Source: UBA6115 sp964629345 | GTDB taxonomy: Bacteria; Bacillota; Clostridia; Christensenellales; Aristaeellaceae | Direction: 5' to 3' | NCBI GenBank assembly: GCA_964629345.1 | Contig: CAZVSG010000036.1 | Location: forward strand, 1 to 20,056 | DNA: 20,056 nucleotides | In this document: one piece after another, positions 1 through 7,301 of the stretch | Position numbering within the stretch: the first letter of the stretch is position 1 | Layout: the number at the start of each line of letters is the position of its first letter | Made by a program: the position numbers and the translations under genes | Notes under the pieces: generated by a model | The model's database searches: none | Seen by the model: only the letters and a program-made list of their open reading frames with translations | Told to the model about the DNA's origin: nothing

Positions 1-28
1 AGACGTTGTTCTTGATCAGCTTTTTCAT
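1..28 (-). CDS. N-terminus of an unidentified protein, cut by the left edge
   Basis: An ATG at 26-28 on the minus strand is preceded by a perfect AAAGGAGG ribosome binding site five bases upstream, so translation very probably starts here. Only the first nine residues (MKKLIKNNV) are inside the window, which is too little to identify the product. The same frame stays open upstream for another 118 codons to an ATG at 380-382, so this could also be an internal methionine of a longer protein; see the separate entry. The strong ribosome binding site favours position 28, because such a site is unlikely to arise by chance exactly at an in-frame ATG. Confidence 0.55.
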
Positions 29-382
29 TTTATCCTCCTTTGTGAGTGGGAAAGGTCTGTTCGGGACACCCTGTATCATACGCCATCCCGGCAGTCTCTT
101 CCAGTATTCCTGCGCGGATGACCGCGCCATACGTGGCGATGTTTCGGATGAAGACAATGGATCTTTTTCAGCATTGCGAAGGAAAGGTTCTCCTCTGTTT
201 GAAGTCAGTTCAGCTCGGTGAACGGCATCTGACTCCTTTTCTGCGTTGTCCCTTGAAGGATGAAGATCCGAATGGCGGAAGACGGGATCAGCCGGCGGAC
301 TCCACCCATAGATCAGAGGCGCCATACTATATGGGATCAGAAAGGGCCAGAGACGCAGAGCGTAAAGTTTCCGTTCATCCAT
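1..382 (-). CDS. Possible longer reading frame, partial, unknown function
   Basis: On the minus strand an uninterrupted frame of 127 codons runs from an ATG at 380-382 off the left edge. An in-frame TGA (383-385) lies directly before the ATG, and an AAAAGG sequence four bases upstream could serve as ribosome binding site. The predicted product begins with a hydrophobic stretch (about residues 7-25, rich in L, W, P, I and Y), followed by a charged linker rich in E, K, R, S and P. No domain is recognised. It lies 80 nt downstream of the HD-GYP gene on the same strand, so it could be co-transcribed. It competes with the much better initiation site at position 28, with which it is in frame. If that start is the real one, this stretch is only a leader that happens to be open. 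Confidence 0.3.
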   Translation of the reverse strand, partial: MDERKLYALRLWPFLIPYSMAPLIYGWSPPADPVFRHSDLHPSRDNAEKESDAVHRAELTSNRGEPFLRNAEKDPLSSSETSPRMARSSAQEYWKRLPGWRMIQGVPNRPFPLTKEDKMKKLIKNNV

Positions 383-392
383 TCATCCTTTT

Positions 393-447
393 CTGAACGG
401 CAGCCATGGTGCCGGTCTGGTGAACGGTTCAGATCAGCATTGCAGGC
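393..447 (-). other. Inverted repeats downstream of the HD-GYP gene
   Basis: Between the HD-GYP stop codon (463) and the possible start at 382, the minus strand can form a stem of CTGAAC with GTTCAG enclosing an inner GGCA/TGCC hairpin. A short perfect palindrome (GCAGGC/GCCTGC) lies just before it, near 443-455. No run of T follows, so this is not a typical intrinsic terminator. The hairpin ends immediately before the AAAAGG sequence in front of the ATG at 382. Nothing else recognisable was found in 29-462 apart from the open frame described separately. Confidence 0.3.
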
Positions 448-462
448 GGCCTGCGCTGTTCA

Positions 463-2136
463 TCAATCCGGGATATCATCCTGTTCATTCTCGTTTGTCA
501 GCATCTCAATGAGCGCGGACACGATCTTCGGGTCCAGCTGGGTGCCGGCGCTGCGTTTCATTTCTTCGATCGCCGCATTTTTCTCAAGAGGCTTCCGGTA
601 CGGCCGGTCATTGGTGATCGCGTCATAGGTATCGGCGACAGCAATGATCCTGGCTTCCAGCGGGATGTCCTCTCCCTGGAACTTTCCCGGGTACCCTTTT
701 CCGTCATAACGCTCGTGATGGGAAATCACGATGTCCGAAATATCCTGGTATTCCTGCGTTTTATCAAGAATACCCGCGCTTTTCACTGGATGCATCTTCA
801 TGATCTCCCACTCGGACGCATCCAGTTTGCCTGTCTTGTTCAGAATGGCTTCGTCGATGCCGATTTTTCCGATATCATGCAGAAAGCCCGCGACGCGGAT
901 CCTGTTGACTTCTTCGTTCGACAGCTGCATATGCCTTGCAATGGCCTGAGACAGAAGCCCCACGTGGTCGGAGTGTTTTTTCTCCCTTTCGCTCTTGGTA
1001 AACAATGTCTGCATGATCGTGTTGACCGTTTTGCTCTTCAGGCTGCGATTGCTGTAAAATTTGCGGTTGTACATGAAGGCTTCCGCTTCTTTATCAAGGC
1101 TGTCCAGCGTATCTTCACGCTCTTTCTGCAGCGCGTATCCCCAGGAAATGGTGATTGTCTCATGCAGTGAGGGGTCGCCGTAAGCATGATCGGATTGCTG
1201 ATTCAGTCTATCCAGATAGCGGATCATGCCTGCCATATCTTTTCCGGATACGAGGATGGCGAATGCATCCCCGCCGATACGGGCAAGAATGCCGTCATTC
1301 CCGACCAGCGTTCTCAGGTTTTCCGCGATTCTCTTTAATACCCTGTCCCCCTCCGCGTGTCCATATGTGTCGTTGAACACCTTGAAACCGTCGACATCCC
1401 CCACCAGCAGACCGACCGGGAACGCTCCGTTTTCGACCTGCCGCTTAAACTCCTCTTCAAAATACCTTCTGTTGTACAGGCCCGTGAGATGATCATGGTA
1501 GGCCATGTACTGGTTTTGCCTTGCGATTTCCTCTTTCTGTGTCACATCGAATATGATGGCAAACAGGACCTTTTTGTCGTTGTACTCTATGGGACTGCTG
1601 AAAACGTCCACAAGCCTTGCTGTCCCATTCTTCAGGCGATGCGGGCATGTGAAGGAGTTCCGGTCCTGGGTCAAGGCCTTCAGGCGCATGGCGCGCACCT
1701 CTTCCTTGTCCAGCAGAATGATGTCCTGGATCGTCATATGAAGGAGCTCATCCTTGGTATACCCATAAAAGTCAGTGGCTGCCTTGTTGGCTTCAATGAT
1801 GCTGCCTGTCACCGGCTCAATGAGAAGCATGACCGCCTGGTGATTATTGATCATGGATTGGGTATTCCTCAGCAGTCTCTCCGTTTCTTCTCCCTTTTCC
1901 TTTTTCTTGGCTGCGATCCATACGCCGCTCATCAGCAGTGTGATGGTCTGGATGTCGTTGTCGGAGTAAGCGTCCTTCCTGTTCGCGAATCCTATGACGG
2001 CGACGATCCTGTCGTTTTCGAATATCGGCATGGACAAAAAATTGTGTATGCTGACGTGCCCTTCCGGATAGCCTTTCTTCAGCGGATTTGGCGCGCTGAA
2101 ATCATTGACGATGATGGGGCGGCGCTGGCGGATCAC
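463..2136 (-). CDS. C-terminal part of split sensor: GAF remnant-PAS-GGDEF-HD-GYP
   Basis: This frame continues, without change of phase, the gene that ends at 2176, and a single TAA separates the two. From the first possible start (GTG at 2134-2136) the order is: second half of a GAF domain (about residues 1-75), a PAS domain (90-205), a GGDEF domain (207-365) with the signature changed to GGDAF (near 287-291), and an HD-GYP domain (375-540). The HD-GYP domain has an intact HDIGK (near 418) and HHERYDGKGYP (472-482). HD-GYP domains hydrolyse c-di-GMP, whereas a GGDEF domain lacking the glutamate of the signature is usually inactive as a cyclase. If the half is made separately it would need reinitiation at the GTG, where only a GGGGCGAG purine stretch is present. 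Otherwise the gene is a recent pseudogene or is read through. Confidence 0.85.
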   Translation of the reverse strand: MIRQRRPIIVNDFSAPNPLKKGYPEGHVSIHNFLSMPIFENDRIVAVIGFANRKDAYSDNDIQTITLLMSGVWIAAKKKEKGEETERLLRNTQSMINNHQAVMLLIEPVTGSIIEANKAATDFYGYTKDELLHMTIQDIILLDKEEVRAMRLKALTQDRNSFTCPHRLKNGTARLVDVFSSPIEYNDKKVLFAIIFDVTQKEEIARQNQYMAYHDHLTGLYNRRYFEEEFKRQVENGAFPVGLLVGDVDGFKVFNDTYGHAEGDRVLKRIAENLRTLVGNDGILARIGGDAFAILVSGKDMAGMIRYLDRLNQQSDHAYGDPSLHETITISWGYALQKEREDTLDSLDKEAEAFMYNRKFYSNRSLKSKTVNTIMQTLFTKSEREKKHSDHVGLLSQAIARHMQLSNEEVNRIRVAGFLHDIGKIGIDEAILNKTGKLDASEWEIMKMHPVKSAGILDKTQEYQDISDIVISHHERYDGKGYPGKFQGEDIPLEARIIAVADTYDAITNDRPYRKPLEKNAAIEEMKRSAGTQLDPKIVSALIEMLTNENEQDDIPD

Positions 2137-2175
2137 CTCGCCCCATATCCCTGTCCTGTCCAGGGGATATCTGGT

Positions 2176-2178
2176 TTA
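2176..2178 (-). other. In-frame TAA interrupting the sensor gene
   Basis: The codons around it read ...VADQ-stop-TRYPLDRTGIWGEV..., and the reading phase is identical on both sides (positions 2178 and 2136 differ by 42). The residues after the stop are the expected continuation of a GAF domain of the kind with the motif GxWGExxRxRRPIIVND. One substitution, for example CAA or AAA to TAA, explains the break. No insertion or deletion is needed. Confidence 0.85.
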
Positions 2179-3417
2179 TTGATCCGCAACGCTGCAATCG
2201 GGCATCACCCCGTTTGTCCATGAGTTCAGCGTGAGTTCCTTGGTGTTTTCATCATACAGGTAGATATATCCATACTGGCTTTGTGTCAAGCTGAGCGCTT
2301 CATGGAGGGCATAATCAAGCTGCTGCTGTACGTTCTCAAAGGGTTTGGTCATGCACTCTGCAATGATCCGGTTTGTTTCGGATACCCGGCTGATGATTTC
2401 CTTCTGCCTGTATTCATTCGTAATGTCTCTGATGATCGCGCCGACGCCTGTCTTATCCAGGTCGATCGCAACGGGGAACTTGCACGCTTCGAAGATCCTG
2501 CCGTTGACTGTCTCAACAGAATCCAGGGTTCCGCAACCTGTTACTGCCGCCTTATCCGACGCGCGGCAGGCGTCCGCATGATCCGCGTCCATCAGTTCAT
2601 AATCGGTTTTTCCGATCAGTTCCCCGATATCCTTTCCGTAAAAATCCGCAAGGGCCCTGTTGGCAATGAGATGCCGAAAATCATCATCTTTCAGGAAGAT
2701 CAGATCCTGGCTCGAATTGATGAACGTTTCAAACTGCTTCTTTTCCTTTTCAAGCTGAAGGATCATAGCCTTTCTTTCGGAAATATCCCGGCTGACGCCG
2801 ACCAATCCGAAGAAGCGGCCCTTGTCGTTATAAATGGGGGATTTGCTCGTTTCCATCCATACGGCACGCCCGTCGGGATAGGTGACCTGTTCTTCTCTCC
2901 TGATCGACTTGCCGGATCGGAACACTTCCCGGTCCCAGGCCTGGCGCAGTTCCGCCGTTTCCGTCACAAACAAATCGGAACTTGTTTTTCCGATGAGATC
3001 TTTCTCGGAACATCCGATGAACGCCTCGAAAGCCCTGTTGCATCCAATAAAACGGAAATCTTTGTCCTTATAGAACACCAGATCCGTCGTCGCGTTTGTC
3101 AGCGCTTTCATGAGGCGATGCTGTTCTTCGATCTTTTCCTTGTCCTGCGCTTCAACCATGCTTTTATGCAGGATCTGCCTGATGTTGGTGTAGGATAGAT
3201 AGAGGATGAGAAGCGTGGAAAGCAGGACGTATGTCAGCCCCTTGACGATCGCAAACTCCACGACGCCCTGTACATCGCTGAACAACTTGACGGAAATCGT
3301 ATCGGAAATCAGGATCCAGGCAACCCCAAACAAGAGAAAGAAAAACGCAATTTTACCGGATTTTTTCCAGCTTTGCTGCTTAACCCGGGCCTGATCCTGA
3401 TTTTTCTGTGCAGACAT
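2176..3417 (-). CDS. N-terminal part of split sensor: 2 TM-PAS-PAS-GAF(half)
   Basis: The product as written is 413 residues. It has two membrane helices (about 20-43 and 50-75), of the FFLLFGVAWILISD type often seen before PAS domains. Two PAS domains follow (about 100-205 and 225-340), each with FxxCNRAF-like or FRHLIANRAL-like cores. The first half of a GAF domain then ends at the TAA at 2176-2178. The start at 3415-3417 was chosen because AAGGA lies eight bases before it; a longer frame begins at 3462 but has no such site. Reading through the stop would give a membrane-bound sensor of 984 residues ending in GGDEF and HD-GYP domains, a usual architecture for a c-di-GMP phosphodiesterase. 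As written, this half keeps its sensory domains but lacks any output domain. Confidence 0.85.
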   Translation of the reverse strand: MSAQKNQDQARVKQQSWKKSGKIAFFFLLFGVAWILISDTISVKLFSDVQGVVEFAIVKGLTYVLLSTLLILYLSYTNIRQILHKSMVEAQDKEKIEEQHRLMKALTNATTDLVFYKDKDFRFIGCNRAFEAFIGCSEKDLIGKTSSDLFVTETAELRQAWDREVFRSGKSIRREEQVTYPDGRAVWMETSKSPIYNDKGRFFGLVGVSRDISERKAMILQLEKEKKQFETFINSSQDLIFLKDDDFRHLIANRALADFYGKDIGELIGKTDYELMDADHADACRASDKAAVTGCGTLDSVETVNGRIFEACKFPVAIDLDKTGVGAIIRDITNEYRQKEIISRVSETNRIIAECMTKPFENVQQQLDYALHEALSLTQSQYGYIYLYDENTKELTLNSWTNGVMPDCSVADQ

Positions 3418-3531
3418 GCCTTGATTCCTTCTTGCTTTACGTAAAGAACACCATCGATTCAATTGAGAGGATTTGACAACTCGGATGATCGGGTATTCAT
3501 TGCTTTCAATCTGTACAATTTCTCGGGATTT

Positions 3532-3560
3532 ATTCTAACACATCTCCCTGAATTCCTCAA
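3532..3560 (-). promoter_or_regulatory. Probable sigma-A promoter of the split sensor gene
   Basis: On the minus strand TTGAGG (3555-3560) and TAGAAT (3532-3537) are separated by 17 bases. Transcription would start near 3525, giving a leader of about 108 nt before the ATG at 3417. No c-di-GMP riboswitch or other known leader motif was recognised in that leader. Confidence 0.5.
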
Positions 3561-3824
3561 GACATCGTGTTGTGGTCAGCAGATACGGAGCGGTGTGAGC
3601 GTGTCCATTGGTAAGGCGGGGGATTGCGCATCCCCGCTTCGCGCCTCCAACGGACGTATGGGCTTCCGAAACGTCCTTGGGAAAAGCGACAGACCAGGCA
3701 CTGGAAGCAACGAACCACTTCCCATCAGGAACGGATGGATCGTTTTCGGTCTGCGCCTGCGATTCTTTGTTTCCCTAAAATGTTTTCCATCAGGAAACGC
3801 TTCATCTCGAATGGCATATGCAAG
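3561..3824. other. Non-coding stretch between sensor and orphan gene
   Basis: No convincing gene is seen. A GC-rich hairpin occupies about 3616-3637 (GCGGGG/CCCCGC with an AT/AT inner pair and one bulged G); it has no T run on either strand. The ten-base sequence CCATCAGGAA occurs twice, at 3722-3731 and 3787-3796, which may be chance. An open frame on the plus strand from 3463 runs through into the orphan gene, but it has no ribosome binding site at its start and its composition is unlike a protein before 3901. Confidence 0.4.
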
Positions 3825-3870
3825 ATGTCAGCCCATGTCAGTGAATGTCATCCGGCTCTTTTGCTACGCT
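3825..3870 (+). promoter_or_regulatory. Three helically phased ATGTCA repeats and a possible extended -10
   Basis: ATGTCA occurs at 3825-3830, 3835-3840 and 3845-3850, exactly 10 bp apart, so all copies face the same side of the helix. Fourteen bases further on is TGCTACGCT (3862-3870), which fits an extended -10 element (TGnTAnnnT). The third repeat lies where the -35 would be. This arrangement is typical of direct-repeat activators such as OmpR/PhoB-family regulators, which replace a poor -35. The regulator itself is unknown. Confidence 0.45.
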
Positions 3871-3900
3871 GACCCTGAGAGAAAAACAGGAGGACGGCGC

Positions 3901-4143
3901 ATGGGAGATCAGGGCTGGCTGGTCAGGGAATCGGAGTATACGCGGAAAGTGAAGGCCGCCGCGGAGCGGGAGATGAAAAGGGAACTGGCGCTGGCGCGCT
4001 GCCTGGGTTTTCTGCCCCGGCAGGCGGCGCTGTCGGAACGCTTTATGGACGCGCAGGATGCCCGGCGGCAAACCATAAAGTACATGGAATGGCTGGAGGG
4101 CTCACAAAAGATCCTGCATCGGGAAACGGCGCAGGATGATTAG
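3901..4143 (+). CDS. Small charged protein of 80 residues, unknown function
   Basis: The ATG at 3901 has a perfect AGGAGG seven bases upstream. The product is almost entirely predicted helix and rich in K, R and E (for example RKVKAAAEREMKRELALARC). It has no signal peptide, membrane segment or recognised domain. A single cysteine (in LARCLGF) and an arginine/glutamine-rich second half are visible. The gene stands alone between the sensor (divergent) and bipA (convergent), and it is preceded by the phased ATGTCA repeats, which suggests specific control. The high GC at third positions supports coding. Function is not known. A helical binding partner or small regulator is possible, but nothing in the sequence proves it. 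Confidence 0.6.
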   Translation: MGDQGWLVRESEYTRKVKAAAEREMKRELALARCLGFLPRQAALSERFMDAQDARRQTIKYMEWLEGSQKILHRETAQDD

Positions 4144-4188
4144 AAGTGCTGTGCGGAGATAGGGGGTCTTTTTTGGATATCGCTGTGC

Positions 4189-5994
<1,806 letters not shown>

Positions 5995-6307
5995 ATATTT
6001 TCAATTCCTTTTCAAACTCAATCGATCATACCCGCGGACTTTCCCGGGGTTTTGACCCGGCTGCCGCCTGGCGGCGTAAAAACACGGCCACGCAGGGGAC
6101 GCCGTCCCCGGCTCGGCCATAGCAATATTCCGGTGTTTCTGCTGTTTAGTTCAACAAAGAAGACCCCGGACGGTCATTCCCCGTCCGGCGGCTCGCCGCG
6201 CATGATGAAGCATGGCGGATGGGAGAGGCTGAGAAAATGATGGTTCAAAATGAGGATCGAATGCTCCTGACGCGTTGCTGTGCTTGCGGGCAACCGGCCC
6301 CCGCGCG
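5995..6307 (-). promoter_or_regulatory. Long structured 5' leader of bipA
   Basis: Transcription from the promoter at 6314-6343 would begin near 6307, leaving about 313 nt before the bipA ATG. Several strong stems are visible: an 8-bp perfect stem CCGGACGG/CCGTCCGG with a seven-base loop (6166-6188), which on the minus strand is followed by GGTCTTCTTTGTTG; GGGGAC/GTCCCC with loop GCC (6095-6109); GCCGC/GCGGC (6063-6075); and CCGGG/CCCGG (6044-6060). The first resembles a weak terminator and could act as an attenuator. No T-box sequence (TGGnACCGCG), TPP, or other riboswitch core was recognised. A small frame starting with ATG (MLHHARRAAG...) lies inside the leader but lacks a ribosome binding site. 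Confidence 0.45.
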
Positions 6308-6313
6308 GAAATC

Positions 6314-6343
6314 ATTATAGTCCCCCTGTCTGTTTACTGTCAA
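6314..6343 (-). promoter_or_regulatory. Sigma-A promoter of bipA
   Basis: A perfect TTGACA (6338-6343, minus strand) and a perfect TATAAT (6314-6319) are 18 bases apart. This is the best promoter match in the window. The predicted start is near 6307. Confidence 0.8.
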
Positions 6344-6428
6344 GGATGGGAACCGGATAGGACATATGTCTCTCTATGTGATTTGCCTGGTCCGATCCGT
6401 CAGCATAGGGATGCGGGAAAACCGCGCC

Positions 6429-6457
6429 TTGTGCAGCGTGGATGCGGAAGGTATAAT
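6429..6457 (+). promoter_or_regulatory. Sigma-A promoter of the rluF-like gene
   Basis: TTGTGC (6429-6434) and a perfect TATAAT (6452-6457) are separated by 17 bases. The expected start, about seven bases after the -10, falls at 6463-6466, only a few bases before the ATG at 6469. Confidence 0.7.
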
Positions 6458-6468
6458 CACGCGGGGTG

Positions 6469-7230
6469 ATGGACGTGGAAGACAGACGGCTGAACAAGTA
6501 CATCGCGGACAGCGGCTTCTGCTCGCGCCGCGAGGCGGACCGGTTGATTCAAGAGGGCAGGGTGACCGTCGACGGGCGCGTGGCGGCGATCGGGGAGAGG
6601 GTCAGGGACGGGGCCCGCATCGCCGTCGGAAAGCAGTTGATCAGTTCCGCGGGCGACAAGGTCTATCTCGCGGCCTACAAGCCAAAGGGCATCGTGAGCA
6701 CCGCGGACCCCCGCGAAAAGATGAACATCGTCGACTATATCCGTTTCCCCGGGCGCATCTATCCTGTCGGCCGGCTGGACAAGGACAGCGAGGGGCTGAT
6801 CCTGCTGACCAGCGACGGGGATATCGTCAACCGCATCCTGCGCGCCTCGGGCAGGCACGAGAAAGAATACGAGGTCGCGTTGGATAAACCCGTGACGCCC
6901 GGGTTCCTTGAGCGGATGGGCAGGGGCGTGCCGGTCCTGGGTCAGGTCACCCTTCCCTGCCGCGTATGGAAAACCGGTCCCGGCTCCTTCCGCATCATCC
7001 TCGTGCAGGGACTGAACCGGCAGATCCGCCGGATGTGCGAGTTCCTGGGCTATAACGTCGTCCATCTGCGCCGCAGACGCATCATGAACATCACCCTGGG
7101 CGCCATGCGCCCCGGGGAGTGGCGTCACCTCACCAGGATCGAGCTGAGCACCCTGATGGGCAGCCTGAGCGCACCGGAAACGTCGACGGATCCTGTGACA
7201 GGGGATGAGGACGCCCCGGAAGCCCAGTAA
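6469..7230 (+). CDS. 23S rRNA pseudouridine synthase, RsuA/RluF family
   Basis: The 253-residue product has an N-terminal S4 RNA-binding domain (about 7-50: RLNKYIADSGFCSRREAD) and the RsuA/RluB/E/F catalytic domain. The motif GRLDKDSEGL carries the catalytic aspartate at position 104. The phrases GDIVNRILRA and HEKEYEVALDKPVT are closest to RluF (YjbC), which modifies U2604 of 23S rRNA in E. coli, so an RluF-like role is likely but the exact target is inferred. The ATG at 6469 is preceded by GTG at 6466, and no true ribosome binding site is visible. Given the promoter position the mRNA is probably leaderless or nearly so. The C-terminal tail (about 20 residues, rich in S, T, E and D) goes beyond the usual domain. 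It is divergent from bipA. Confidence 0.9.
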   Translation: MDVEDRRLNKYIADSGFCSRREADRLIQEGRVTVDGRVAAIGERVRDGARIAVGKQLISSAGDKVYLAAYKPKGIVSTADPREKMNIVDYIRFPGRIYPVGRLDKDSEGLILLTSDGDIVNRILRASGRHEKEYEVALDKPVTPGFLERMGRGVPVLGQVTLPCRVWKTGPGSFRIILVQGLNRQIRRMCEFLGYNVVHLRRRRIMNITLGAMRPGEWRHLTRIELSTLMGSLSAPETSTDPVTGDEDAPEAQ

Positions 7231-7257
7231 TCAAGGGGCTTGCCGGGCGTCTTTTAT
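7212..7257 (+). terminator. Intrinsic terminator of the rluF-like gene
   Basis: A stem of about 13 bp with two single-base bulges forms between CGCCCCGGAAGCCC (7212-7225) and the matching arm ending GGGCG (7249), followed by TCTTTTAT. The 5' arm lies inside the coding sequence and the stop codon TAA (7228-7230) is in the loop. On the minus strand there is no T run, so it does not serve the convergent operon. Confidence 0.8.
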
Positions 7258-7301
7258 ATAAAAACGTCTCAAATCAGGCGTGTTGCGGCTGAATCGTCTT
7301 T

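Noticed and set aside
2176..3462. Frameshift as the cause of the sensor split
   Set aside because: The two parts are in the same phase; only a stop codon separates them.
3418..3525. c-di-GMP riboswitch in the leader of the sensor gene
   Set aside because: No conserved core sequence of either class was seen in this short AT-rich leader.
3463..3900. N-terminal extension of the orphan gene
   Set aside because: The frame is open, but it has no start signal, while ATG 3901 has a perfect ribosome binding site. The extension has no protein-like pattern.
5995..6307. T-box, TPP or other known riboswitch before bipA
   Set aside because: The stretch GAGGCTGAGAAAA on the plus strand recalls a TPP motif, but the rest of the core is missing. 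No T-box sequence or c-di-GMP riboswitch core was found.
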